Below, piece after piece: positions 41,411-50,180 of a stretch of DNA of 64,000 nt; positions within the stretch are counted from its first letter, which is position 1; the number at the start of each line of letters is the position of its first letter. Both the position numbers and the translations under genes were made by a program. The DNA is from Symbiobacterium thermophilum IAM 14863. GTDB lineage: Bacteria; Bacillota; Sulfobacillia; Symbiobacteriales; Symbiobacteriaceae. Under the pieces are notes generated by a model. The model saw nothing but the letters and a program-made list of their open reading frames with translations. It was not told the origin of the DNA and searched no databases. Location: NCBI RefSeq assembly GCF_000009905.1, contig NC_006177.1:1302001-1366000 (forward strand), given 5' to 3'.

Positions 41411-42972
41411 CACAGCTGTTTACCGCCGCCGAGATCGCGGCGCTCACCGGCGGCCGCCTGGCCGCCGGCGATCCCAACGCAGGGGTGAGCGGCATCGCCT
41501 GGGACAGCCGGCTGGTCCGGCCCGGCGACTGCTTCGTGGCCCTGGCGGGCGAACGGGCGGACGGGCACGACTTCGCGGCGCAGGCGGCCGCCCGGGGAGC
41601 GGCGTGCGTCCTGGCGGCCCGGCCGGTGCCGGCAGGGGATGCGGCCGTCGTCGTCTGTCCGGACCCGCTGCTGGGGCTGGGGCGGCTGGGGCTGGCCCTG
41701 CGCAGCCGCCATCCGCACCTGCGGGTCGTGGGCATCACCGGATCGGTGGGCAAGACCACCACCAAGGAGATGACCGCGGCGGTCCTGGCTGAGCGGTTCC
41801 GGGTCTTCCGGACCGAAGGAAACCTGAATTCGGAGGTGGGGCTGCCGGCGTCGCTCGCCGGCCTCACCGACGAGCACGAGGCGGCGGTGCTGGAGATGGG
41901 CATGCGCGCCCCGGGCGAGATCGCCTATCTGGCCTCCATCGCGCGGCCGCAGGTGGGGGTGGTCACCAACGTGGGCATCACCCACCTGGAGCTCCTGGGC
42001 ACGCAGGAGAACATCGCGCTGGCCAAGTCCGAACTGGTGCGGGCCTTGCCGCCGGACGGCGTCGCGGTGCTGAACGCGGACGACCCCCGGGTGCGGGCCA
42101 TGGCGGCGGCCACGCCCGCCCGGGTGTGGTTCTACGGACTCACGGCGCGGGAGGCGGCCGACGATGCGGCGGCTGCGCCGGTGGCGACGGGAACGGCCGG
42201 CGAGGCAGGCACGCCGGGGGGCCGCGTGGTCGGATGGGTGACGGCAGAGAACGCCCGGCCCGACGGCCCCATGGCCCAGCGGTTCCGGCTGGTCTGCCAC
42301 CTGGGTGAGGCGGACGTCCGCCTGCCCGCGCCGGGGCCCCACAACCTGCTCAACGCCCTGGCCGCGGCAGCCGTGGGGCTGTCCCAGGGCCTGGACCTGG
42401 AGGCGGTGGCCCGGGGGCTCTCCCTGTTCCGGAACGCCGGGAACCGGCTGCGGCTGGTGGAGGCCGGCGGCGTCCGCATCCTGGACGACACGTACAACGC
42501 CGCTCCGGCTTCCGTCATCGCCGCACTGGAGGTCATGCGGGGCTTCGCCGGCCCGGAGGGCCGCTGCGTCGCCGTGCTGGGCGATATGTACGAGCTGGGC
42601 GCCCTGGAGGTGGAAGGGCACCGGCAGGTGGGGATGGTGGCCGCCCGGCTGACCGACGAACTGGTGGCCGTGGGGCAGCTTGGCCGCCACATCGCCGAGG
42701 GCGCCCGGGCGGCGCTGGCCGGCGCGGGCGGCGGTTCGGCCGGGGCGGGCTTCCGGGGCGGGGAAGGGCCGCCGGAGGGGCAGGGGCCCGTCGCCGGCGG
42801 GGGGACCCGGCTCCGGGAGGTGCACCACGTGCCCGACAACGCCGGGGCGATCGCCTGGCTGAAGGAGCGGCTGCGCCCCGGGGATACGGTGCTGGTGAAG
42901 GGCTCCCGCGGCATGAAAATGGAAGAGATCGTTCAGGCGCTCGCAGCACACCTGGACCGGCCTCAGCCGTAG
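41407..42972 (+). CDS. murF: UDP-MurNAc-tripeptide:D-Ala-D-Ala ligase MurF
   Basis: 521 residues, longer than the usual 450. It starts at TTG 41407 overlapping murE (TTGA). ATP loop GITGSVGKTTTKEM is near residue 112; also EGNLNSEVGLP, EMGMRAPGEIAYL, VGITHLELLGTQENIA, ILDDTYNAAPASVIAAL and KGSRGMKMEEIV. It adds D-Ala-D-Ala to the UDP-MurNAc-tripeptide. Two low-complexity stretches explain the length: an Ala/Gly-rich stretch near residues 255-275 and a Gly-rich insertion near 440-465. These are probably surface loops. Confidence 0.95.
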   Translation: MTQLFTAAEIAALTGGRLAAGDPNAGVSGIAWDSRLVRPGDCFVALAGERADGHDFAAQAAARGAACVLAARPVPAGDAAVVVCPDPLLGLGRLGLALRSRHPHLRVVGITGSVGKTTTKEMTAAVLAERFRVFRTEGNLNSEVGLPASLAGLTDEHEAAVLEMGMRAPGEIAYLASIARPQVGVVTNVGITHLELLGTQENIALAKSELVRALPPDGVAVLNADDPRVRAMAAATPARVWFYGLTAREAADDAAAAPVATGTAGEAGTPGGRVVGWVTAENARPDGPMAQRFRLVCHLGEADVRLPAPGPHNLLNALAAAAVGLSQGLDLEAVARGLSLFRNAGNRLRLVEAGGVRILDDTYNAAPASVIAALEVMRGFAGPEGRCVAVLGDMYELGALEVEGHRQVGMVAARLTDELVAVGQLGRHIAEGARAALAGAGGGSAGAGFRGGEGPPEGQGPVAGGGTRLREVHHVPDNAGAIAWLKERLRPGDTVLVKGSRGMKMEEIVQALAAHLDRPQP

Positions 42973-43017
42973 ACCCCGGAGCGTTTGCTGCAGAACACGA
43001 GGAAAGGGCTCGATCGT

Positions 43018-44022
43018 ATGGAACAGACCACGCTGCTCCGCCTGGCCGGCGCCGGCCTTACGGCCCTCGCAGGGGCCCTCGCGCTGGGCCCGGTGGTCAT
43101 CCCGCTGATGCGGCGGCTGCGGGCCGGGCAGACGATCCGGGCGGAGATGTCAGCCCGCCACCAGGCCAAGGCGGGGACGCCCACCATGGGCGGCGTCATC
43201 TTCATCATCCCCGCCATCCTGGCGACGCTGATCTTCGCCCCCCGGTCGGGCGATGCGCTCCCCCGGCTGATCATCGCCCTGGTGCTCACGGTCGGCCACG
43301 GTCTGGTGGGCTTCGCCGACGATTACATCAAGGTCGTGCTGAAGCGGTCGCTGGGGCTCCGGGCCCGCGACAAGCTGCTGGCCCAGGTGGGCCTGGCGGC
43401 CGTGCTGGGGTACGGGGCGGTGGAGGTGCTCGGGCTGGGCACCGCCGTGACGCTTCCCGTGCTGAACCTCACCCTCGAGCTGGGCAGGCCGCTCTACTAC
43501 CTGCTCGTGCTCATCATGGTCTGGGGCACCGCCAGCGCCGTCAACTTCGCCGACGGGCTCGACGGCCTGCTGGGCGGCCTCAGCGTCATCACCTTCAGCT
43601 TCTACGGGCTGGTCGTCGCCCTGGCCCTGGGCCAGACCGACATGGCCGTGCTGGGCACGGCCCTGGTGGGCGGGGTCCTGGGCTTCCTGCACTACAACAG
43701 GCATCCCGCCCGGATCTTCATGGGCGACGTCGGTTCCTTCGCCCTCGGCGGCGCGCTTGCGGCGCTGGCGGTGCTCACCAAGACCGAGTTCCTGCTGGTG
43801 ATCGTGGGCGCCGTCTACGTGATCGAGGTGATCTCCGTCATTCTGCAGGTGCTCTCCTTCCGGCTGACGGGCCGGCGCATCTTCAAGATGGCGCCGCTGC
43901 ACCACCACTTCGAGCTGCTGGGCTGGTCGGAGGGCCAGGTGCTCCGCCTCTTCTGGGGCGCAGGGCTGCTGTTCACGCTCCTGGGCTGGCTCGTCCTGCC
44001 GGGTATGCTCGCGGGGCGGTAG
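43018..44022 (+). CDS. mraY: Phospho-N-acetylmuramoyl-pentapeptide-transferase
   Basis: 334 residues with ten likely membrane helices. Family motifs are GTPTMGGVIF, GFADDYIKVV (catalytic Asp pair), NFADGLDGLLGG, HYNRHPARIFMGDVGS and the loop APLHHHFELLGWSE. It transfers phospho-MurNAc-pentapeptide to undecaprenyl phosphate, forming lipid I. ATG 43018 follows GAGGAAAGGG; an upstream TTG at 42985 is not supported. In most genomes murD follows; here ftsW/spoVE does. Confidence 0.96.
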   Translation: MEQTTLLRLAGAGLTALAGALALGPVVIPLMRRLRAGQTIRAEMSARHQAKAGTPTMGGVIFIIPAILATLIFAPRSGDALPRLIIALVLTVGHGLVGFADDYIKVVLKRSLGLRARDKLLAQVGLAAVLGYGAVEVLGLGTAVTLPVLNLTLELGRPLYYLLVLIMVWGTASAVNFADGLDGLLGGLSVITFSFYGLVVALALGQTDMAVLGTALVGGVLGFLHYNRHPARIFMGDVGSFALGGALAALAVLTKTEFLLVIVGAVYVIEVISVILQVLSFRLTGRRIFKMAPLHHHFELLGWSEGQVLRLFWGAGLLFTLLGWLVLPGMLAGR

Positions 44023-44073
44023 GCGGGCCCAAGGCCCCTCCGCCGCAGGCACATAGTGAGGGGGTCGGCTCTC

Positions 44074-45174
44074 GTGCACGCACAGCGCAGGAGTCCGGAC
44101 TACACCCTCATGGCAGTGGTTGCGCTTTTACTCGGCATCGGAATTGTCATGGTGTACACGTCGAGTACCGCCATCGCGGAGGCGGACTTCGGCAACCGGT
44201 ACTACTTCCTGGTGCGCCAGGCGATCTGGGTGGGGATCGGCCTCGGCGCCATGGCGTTCTTCGCCGGGGTGAACCCGTGGTACTGGCAGAAGCACAGCCG
44301 CACGGCGCTGCTCGTGGCCGTCGTGCTGCTCTTGCTGGTGCTCATCCCCGGCATTGGCATCTCCCGGCTTGGCGCCCGCCGCTGGCTGGGCTACGGACAG
44401 CTGGCCTTCCAGCCGTCCGAGGTGGCCAAATTCGCTTACATCATGTGGCTCTCCACCTACCTGGCCCGCTACGCCCGGGACGTGACCGACTTCGTCCGGG
44501 GCCTTCTGCCCCCGGTGATGGTGATGGGCCTGCTCTTCGGGCTGATCATGCTGCAGCCCGATCTGGGCACCTCGCTCACCCTGGCCGGCACCGGCGTCCT
44601 GATGCTGTTCGCAGCCGGCGCCCGCCTCACCCACCTGGCGGGGCTGGGGGTCCTCGGGGCGGCGGGGGTCTTCGTCCTGGCGCGCATCGACGAGGAGCGC
44701 TGGAGCCGGATTACCACCTTCCTCAACCCCTGGGCCGATCCCACCGACTCCGGCTACCAGATCATCCAGGCGCTCCTGGCCTTCGGCTCGGGCGGGCTGT
44801 TCGGCGTGGGCCTCGGGGAGAGCCGGCAGAAGTACTTCTACCTGCCCGAGCGGCACACCGACATGATCTACGCCGTGCTGGGGGAGGAGCTGGGCTTCAT
44901 CGGCGCCGCACTGGTGCTGCTGCTCTTCTTCGCCTTCGCCTGGAGGGGCTACCGCATCGCCATCCAGGCGCCCGACCGTTTCAGCAGCCTGATGGCGGCG
45001 GGGGTGACCTCGCTGATCACGCTTCAGGCGGCGCTGAACATCGCCGTGGTCACCGCATCCATCCCGTCCACGGGCATCCCGCTGCCGTTCCTGAGCTACG
45101 GCGGCACCTCGCTGGTCATCACCCTCTCCGGCGTGGGAATCCTGCTCGGGATCTCCCGTTTCTGCCGGAACTAG
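44074..45174 (+). CDS. ftsW: FtsW/SpoVE SEDS-family peptidoglycan polymerase
   Basis: 366 residues and about ten membrane helices. GTG 44074 is preferred because GTGAGGGG lies 9 bases upstream; GTG 44056 would overlap that site. SEDS signatures: GARRWLGYGQLAFQPSEVAKFA, MLQPDLGTSLTLAGTG, WADPTDSGYQIIQALLAFGSGG, PERHTDMIYAVLGEELGFIG and the C-terminal IPLPFLSYGGTSL. It polymerises lipid II together with the class B PBP. Whether it serves division (FtsW) or sporulation (SpoVE) cannot be told; the place between mraY and murG fits either. Confidence 0.94.
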   Translation: MHAQRRSPDYTLMAVVALLLGIGIVMVYTSSTAIAEADFGNRYYFLVRQAIWVGIGLGAMAFFAGVNPWYWQKHSRTALLVAVVLLLLVLIPGIGISRLGARRWLGYGQLAFQPSEVAKFAYIMWLSTYLARYARDVTDFVRGLLPPVMVMGLLFGLIMLQPDLGTSLTLAGTGVLMLFAAGARLTHLAGLGVLGAAGVFVLARIDEERWSRITTFLNPWADPTDSGYQIIQALLAFGSGGLFGVGLGESRQKYFYLPERHTDMIYAVLGEELGFIGAALVLLLFFAFAWRGYRIAIQAPDRFSSLMAAGVTSLITLQAALNIAVVTASIPSTGIPLPFLSYGGTSLVITLSGVGILLGISRFCRN

Positions 45175-45223
45175 GCGGCGGGGTTCCGCGCGACGCGGCA
45201 ACGCACCTGAAGGAGGTCCTTCC

Positions 45224-46348
45224 ATGCGATACCTGATCACCGGTGGCGGCACCGGCGGCCACATCTACCCGGCGCTGTCCATCGCCCGCGCCCTGACCGA
45301 GCAGGACCCGGAGGCCGAGCTGCTCTACGTGGGCACCCGCACCGGGCGGGAGGCGGCCATCGTGCCGCAGGCCGGCATCGCCTTCGCCGTCATCTCCAGC
45401 GGCGGGGTGGTCAACCTCGGCCTCCTCCAGCGGGTGCGGGGCGGCCTGCGGGCCGCCCGGGGGCTGCTGGAGGCCCTGGGCCACATCCGGCGCTTCCGGC
45501 CGGACATCGTCATCGGCACCGGGGGGTTCGTCGCCGGCCCGGTGCTGGCGGCCGCCCGTCTCGCCCGGGTGCCGCTGGTCATCCAGGAGCAGAACGCCTT
45601 CCCCGGCGTCACCAACCGCCTGGCCGCCCGGTGGGCCACGGCGGTCTTTGTGCCGTATGAAGAGGCCCGGGCGCATTTCCCGCCGGGTGTGCGCCTGATC
45701 CGCGCCGGCAACCCCGTCCGGCCGGAGATCGCCTCCGCTTCCCGGGAGGCCGGCCGGCAGGCCCTCGGCCTGTCGGAGCGGGACCGGGTGCTGGTGATCA
45801 TGGGCGGCAGCGGCGGCGCACGGGACTTCAACCGGGTGGCCGCCGAGGCCGTCCTGCAGTTGGACGTGCCCGGACTCCGGGTGGTGCACATCACGGGAGA
45901 GCGGTACTTCGGCCAGGTGAAGGCGCAGTACGGGGACAGGGCCCCGCACGTCACCCTGCTGCCGTACGCGCACAACATGCCCGAGGTCTATGCCGCCGCG
46001 GACGCGGGGCTCTTCCGGGCGGGTGCCCTGACCCTGGCGGAAATCCAGGTGCGGCGGCTGCCCAGCGTGCTCATCCCCAGCCCCAACGTCACCCACAACC
46101 ACCAGGAGTGGAACGCCCGGACCCTGGAGCGGCGGGGCGCGGCGATCGTGCTGCGGGAGGGGGGGCTGACGCCCGCGGACCTTGCCGCCGCCCTGACCCG
46201 CCTGCTGACCGACGAGGCCCTGGCCGACCGCATGCGGGCCGCCCTGGGCGAGGTGGCCGACCCGGACGCGGCGCGGACCATCGCCCGGCGCATCGTCGGC
46301 ATCGCGCGCCAGAGCCGTGAGGCCCGGGAGGCGCGGCGGGGCCGGTGA
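45224..46348 (+). CDS. murG: UDP-GlcNAc:undecaprenyl-PP-MurNAc-pentapeptide GlcNAc transferase
   Basis: 374 residues. GT-B fold with MRYLITGGGTGGHIYPALSIA at the start, GTGGFVAGPVLAAA, PLVIQEQNAFPGVTNR, MGGSGGARDFN and the C-terminal donor site (RAGALTLAEIQVRRLPSVLIPSPNVTHNHQEWNAR). It makes lipid II at the membrane inner face. ATG 45224 has AAGGAGGT 7 bases upstream. murB follows with a small gap; the usual murC is missing. Confidence 0.96.
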   Translation: MRYLITGGGTGGHIYPALSIARALTEQDPEAELLYVGTRTGREAAIVPQAGIAFAVISSGGVVNLGLLQRVRGGLRAARGLLEALGHIRRFRPDIVIGTGGFVAGPVLAAARLARVPLVIQEQNAFPGVTNRLAARWATAVFVPYEEARAHFPPGVRLIRAGNPVRPEIASASREAGRQALGLSERDRVLVIMGGSGGARDFNRVAAEAVLQLDVPGLRVVHITGERYFGQVKAQYGDRAPHVTLLPYAHNMPEVYAAADAGLFRAGALTLAEIQVRRLPSVLIPSPNVTHNHQEWNARTLERRGAAIVLREGGLTPADLAAALTRLLTDEALADRMRAALGEVADPDAARTIARRIVGIARQSREAREARRGR

Positions 46349-46362
46349 AGGAGGGGTCCCCC

Positions 46363-47289
46363 GTGTCACCCATGGCGGAACGGTTGCGTAGCATAATCCG
46401 CGACCCGGGCCGCATCCGTCGGGCCGAACCCCTGAAGCGCCACACCTCCGTTCGCATAGGCGGGCCGGCCGACTATCTGGTGGAGGTGGCCGACCGCCAC
46501 GAGCTTTCCCGCCTGCTGCGCCTGGCAGGCGAGGAGGCCCTGCCTGTCTACATCCTCGGCAGCGGCAGCAACCTGGTGGTCTCCGACGAGGGGGTCCGCG
46601 GGCTCGTGCTCCGGCTCACCGGCGAGTTCGCCCGGATCGCCGTCGACGGCAGCACGGTCCGCGTCGGGGGCGGTTGCAGCCTGCCGAAGCTGGCCCACCA
46701 GGCCTCCCGGCGAGGCCTGGGCGGCCTGGAGTTCGCCTGTGCCATCCCCGGTACCGTCGGGGCCGGGCTGGTGATGAACGCCGGCGCGCACGGCGGCGAC
46801 ATGGCACAGGTGGTTGCGGAGGCGACCGTGATCTGGGGCGATGGACGCATGGAGCGGCTGTGCCCCGGGGAGATCGGCTTCGCATACCGCAGTACCCGCC
46901 TTCAGGGGACCTCGGCCATCGTGGCCGAGGTGGTGATGGCCCTGCGTCCCGCCGACAGGGCGGCGCTGGAGGGCGCGATGCGGCAGCATCTGAACCGGCG
47001 CCGCGCCACCCAGCCCCTGCAGTACCCCAACGCGGGATCGGTGTTCAAGAACCCGCCCGGGGACTACGCCGGCCGGCTCATCGAGCAGGCCGGGCTGAAA
47101 GGGGAGCGGGTGGGCGACGCCCAGGTTTCCGAGAAGCACGCCAACTTCATCGTCAACCTGGGCCAGGCCACGGCGAGGGATGTGCTGACACTGATGGACC
47201 GGGTCCGCAGTACCGTTGAACGGCGGTTCGGAGTGCGGCTGGAGGCCGAGGTGAAGATCTGGGGACACAATCCCTGGTTCCCGCCCTGA
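46363..47289 (+). CDS. murB: UDP-N-acetylenolpyruvoylglucosamine reductase
   Basis: 308 residues. The start is taken as GTG 46363 because GGAGGGG lies 7 bases upstream; an earlier GTG at 46345 overlaps the murG stop. FAD-binding signatures HTSVRIGGPADYLVEV and ILGSGSNLVVSDEG, catalytic region CAIPGTVGAGLVMNAGAHGGDM, and PNAGSVFKNP with the active Ser (type I/II intermediate). It reduces the enolpyruvyl group to make UDP-MurNAc. In Bacillus murB also follows murG. Confidence 0.95.
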   Translation: MSPMAERLRSIIRDPGRIRRAEPLKRHTSVRIGGPADYLVEVADRHELSRLLRLAGEEALPVYILGSGSNLVVSDEGVRGLVLRLTGEFARIAVDGSTVRVGGGCSLPKLAHQASRRGLGGLEFACAIPGTVGAGLVMNAGAHGGDMAQVVAEATVIWGDGRMERLCPGEIGFAYRSTRLQGTSAIVAEVVMALRPADRAALEGAMRQHLNRRRATQPLQYPNAGSVFKNPPGDYAGRLIEQAGLKGERVGDAQVSEKHANFIVNLGQATARDVLTLMDRVRSTVERRFGVRLEAEVKIWGHNPWFPP

Positions 47290-47339
47290 TGGACCGGCCT
47301 GCCGGCCTGCGGCTCCGGCCGCGGGAGGTCGCATGCATC

Positions 47340-48614
47340 GTGAAGCCAAATGAGCGCTACGTGGTCGCAGGGGGGTGCCGCCTGCAGGGCGAGGTGCCGG
47401 TCAGCGGAGCGAAGAACGCCGCCCTGCCGATCCTGGCGGCGGCGCTCCTGACGTCCGGCGAGTCGGTGATCCACAACGCGCCGATGATCCGCGACGTGGC
47501 GGTGATGATCGAGATCCTGCACAAGCTGGGGGCCCGGGTGGAGGAGGGGCCCGAGGGCGTCTCGGGACGCACCCTGCGCATTCGGGCGGACGGCCTGAAC
47601 GGCCAGGAGGTGGGGGCGGACTTCACCCGGGAGATGCGCTCCTCCATCTTCCTGATGGGACCGCTCCTGGCCCGGGTCGGCAAGATCCGCATCTCCTATC
47701 CCGGCGGCTGTGCGATCGGCCCGAGGCCGATCGATTTTCATCTCCGCGGGCTGGAGGCCCTGGGCGCCCGCATCGAGGAGCGGTTCGGCTACATCGAGGC
47801 CAGCGTTCCCCGGCGGCTCCGGGGGACTGAGATCTACCTGGACTTCCCCTCCGTCGGCGCCACGGAGAACCTGATGATGGCGGCCGTGCTGGCGGAGGGC
47901 ACCACGGTGATCCGCAACGCGGCACGGGAGCCGGAGATCGTGGACCTGCAGGCGTTCCTCAACAAGATGGGCGCGCGGGTGCGCGGGGCCGGGCTCGACG
48001 TGATCCGGATCGACGGCGTGAGCAAGCTGGGTTCGGTGGAACACACCGTGATTCCCGACCGCATCGAGGCCGCCACCTTCCTGGCGGCCGCGGCGATCAC
48101 CGGCGGGGAGGTGACCGTGCAGGGGGTGATCCCCGAGCACGTGGACGCGGTGACCGCGAAGCTGCGGGAGATGGGCACCACCATCCGGGAGTACGGCACC
48201 GCGGTCACGGCGGTGGGGCCCCGGCGGCTGAAGGCGGCGGACGTCAAGACCCTGCCCTACCCGGGTTTCCCCACCGACATGCAGCCGCAGATGATGGCCC
48301 TGGCGGCCACCGCCGACGGCACCAGCATCATCACGGAGACCATTTTCGAGAACCGGTTCAAGGTCGCCGACGAGCTGCGCCGGATGGGCGCCAACATCAA
48401 GACCGAGGGACGGACCGCGGTGGTGCAGGGGGTGCCGTCCCTCTCGGGAGCGACGGTGGTCTGCCCGGCGCTGCGGGAGGGGATGGCACTGATTCTCGCC
48501 GGCCTCCGGGCGGAGGGCGAGACCACCATCGAGGACATCTACCACATCGACCGGGGCTACCAGCACCTGGAGCAAAAGCTGACCCGGCTGGGGGCGACGA
48601 TCAGCCGGGTGTAG
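47340..48614 (+). CDS. murA: UDP-N-acetylglucosamine 1-carboxyvinyltransferase
   Basis: About 424 residues from GTG 47340, chosen because GGGAGG precedes it; an upstream ATG at 47289 overlaps the murB stop by one base and adds 17 residues. Motifs: GEVPVSGAKNAALPILAA, FTREMRSSIFLMGPLLAR, the catalytic cysteine in PGGCAIGPRPIDFH (Cys124 by this start) and YPGFPTDMQPQMMALA. It transfers enolpyruvate from PEP to UDP-GlcNAc, the first committed peptidoglycan step, and is fosfomycin-sensitive when the Cys is present, as here. Followed by a strong terminator. Confidence 0.95.
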   Translation: MKPNERYVVAGGCRLQGEVPVSGAKNAALPILAAALLTSGESVIHNAPMIRDVAVMIEILHKLGARVEEGPEGVSGRTLRIRADGLNGQEVGADFTREMRSSIFLMGPLLARVGKIRISYPGGCAIGPRPIDFHLRGLEALGARIEERFGYIEASVPRRLRGTEIYLDFPSVGATENLMMAAVLAEGTTVIRNAAREPEIVDLQAFLNKMGARVRGAGLDVIRIDGVSKLGSVEHTVIPDRIEAATFLAAAAITGGEVTVQGVIPEHVDAVTAKLREMGTTIREYGTAVTAVGPRRLKAADVKTLPYPGFPTDMQPQMMALAATADGTSIITETIFENRFKVADELRRMGANIKTEGRTAVVQGVPSLSGATVVCPALREGMALILAGLRAEGETTIEDIYHIDRGYQHLEQKLTRLGATISRV

Positions 48615-48648
48615 GAAACCGGGACCGGCGGCGGCCGGTCCCGGTTTC
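48615..48648 (+). terminator. Terminator after murA
   Basis: GAAACCGGGACCGGC (48615-48629) pairs perfectly with 48634-48648 across a 4-base loop, beginning at the stop codon; it ends in TTTC. Confidence 0.88.
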
Positions 48649-48769
48649 GCGGGTCTAAGCCTGTCCCCCGCCGCATAAGAGTTGACAGGCCCATGGGTTG
48701 GCCATCCCATGCCGACGCCGGCGGGCGCGCACCGGCGGCGGAAGACCATCAGCGAAGGAGGGCCAGGTT

Positions 48770-50011
48770 ATGGGACGCCCGCTCATCGAGATCGACCCGA
48801 CCAAGCCCATCTCGGAGTACTATGAGGTCATTCAGAACAGGTGGCACCCGGACATCCCGGCCGTCGCCAGCGTCCGGCCGGGCGAGGTCTTCACCGTGGA
48901 GTGCCCGGACTGGACCGGCGGCCAGGTGCGCAACGACGACACCGCCACCGACATCCGCGACATGGAGCTCTCGCCCAACCACCACCTGACCGGCCCCATC
49001 GAGGTGGCCGGCGCCGAACCTGGCGACCTGCTGGTCGTCGACATCCTGGACATCGGCCCCCACCCGAAGCAGAGCTGGGGCTACACCGGCATCTTCTGCA
49101 GGCACAACGGCGGCGGGTTCCTCACCGACCACTTTCCCCACGCCCACAAGGCCATCTGGGAGTTCGACGGCGTCTGGGCCCGATCCCGCCACGTGCCCGG
49201 TGTCCGCATCCCGTACCTGGCGCACCCCGGCATCCTCGGCACGGCCCCGTCGCATGACCTGCTGGCCCGGTGGAACGAGCGGGAACGCAAGCTCATCGCC
49301 CAGAACCCCGAACGGGTGCCGCCGCTCGCCCTGCCCCCCGAGCCCCGGAACGCAGTGCTGGGCGCGCTCCGCCCCGGGACGCCGGAGTACGAGCGGGTGG
49401 CCCGGGAGGCGGCCCGCACCATCCCGCCCCGGGAGAACGGCGGCAACCGGGACATCAAGAACCTCACCCGGGGCGCACGGGCGCTGCTGCCCGTGCACGT
49501 GAAGGGCGCCAAGCTCACGGTGGGCGACCTGCACTACAGCCAGGGCGACGGGGAGATCACGTTCTGCGGCGCCATCGAGATGCCGGGCTACATCACCATG
49601 TGCGTCGACCTCATCAAGGACGGCATGAACAAGTACAACCTGCACCACGCCATCTTCCAGCCGAGCCTGACCGAGCCGCGCTTCTCCAGCTACATCGTGT
49701 TCGAGGGCTATTCGGTGGACGAGGAGGGCCGGCAGTACTACCTGGACGCCCACGTCGCTTACCGGATGGCATGCCTGGAGGCGATCAACTACCTGAAGAG
49801 TTTCGGGTACACTGCCGAGGAGGCGTACATGATCCTGGGAACCGCGCCGATCGAGGGGCGCATCAGCTCCATCGTCGACATCCCCAACGCCTGCTGCACG
49901 CTCTGGCTGCCGACGGAGATCTTCGAGTTCGACATCCGCCCGCGCAAGGAGGGGCCTGTGCGGGTGGTCAGCGGCGGGAGGCTTCCCACGGCCCGATGGG
50001 AGGATCGGTGA
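48770..50011 (+). CDS. fmdA: Formamidase/acetamidase (FmdA family)
   Basis: 413 residues with the FmdA/AmdA fold: DIRDMELSPNHHLTGPIEVAGAEPGDLLVVDILDI, SWGYTGIFCRHNGGGFLTD, HPGILGTAPSHDLL, ENGGNRDIKNLTRGARALLPVHVKGAKLTVGDLHYSQGDGEI, and the near-C-terminal ISSIVDIPNACCTLWLPTEIFEFD. It hydrolyses short amides such as formamide to ammonia and formate. ATG 48770 follows GAAGGAGGG. A TTGACA lies at 48682-48687 but its -10 is weak. The gene stands alone between terminators inside the dcw cluster. Confidence 0.93.
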   Translation: MGRPLIEIDPTKPISEYYEVIQNRWHPDIPAVASVRPGEVFTVECPDWTGGQVRNDDTATDIRDMELSPNHHLTGPIEVAGAEPGDLLVVDILDIGPHPKQSWGYTGIFCRHNGGGFLTDHFPHAHKAIWEFDGVWARSRHVPGVRIPYLAHPGILGTAPSHDLLARWNERERKLIAQNPERVPPLALPPEPRNAVLGALRPGTPEYERVAREAARTIPPRENGGNRDIKNLTRGARALLPVHVKGAKLTVGDLHYSQGDGEITFCGAIEMPGYITMCVDLIKDGMNKYNLHHAIFQPSLTEPRFSSYIVFEGYSVDEEGRQYYLDAHVAYRMACLEAINYLKSFGYTAEEAYMILGTAPIEGRISSIVDIPNACCTLWLPTEIFEFDIRPRKEGPVRVVSGGRLPTARWEDR

Positions 50012-50023
50012 TCGGGTCGGCCC

Positions 50024-50065
50024 GGGGCGCGGGCCCTGCGATCTTCGCAGGGCCCGCGCCCCCTT
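50024..50065 (+). terminator. Terminator after the formamidase gene
   Basis: A perfect 18-bp GC-rich stem (50024-50041 with 50045-50062) with a 3-base loop, then CCTTT. Confidence 0.88.
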
Positions 50066-50180
50066 TGTCGCGGCTGCGGCGCGCGCCGCCCCCGGGCGCC
50101 CGGGGGCCGGAGTCTGCAGGAAAATGCAGCGACCGGAGGGAACACTTACTGCGACCCGCGCAGCACGGAGGTGACGCCCC

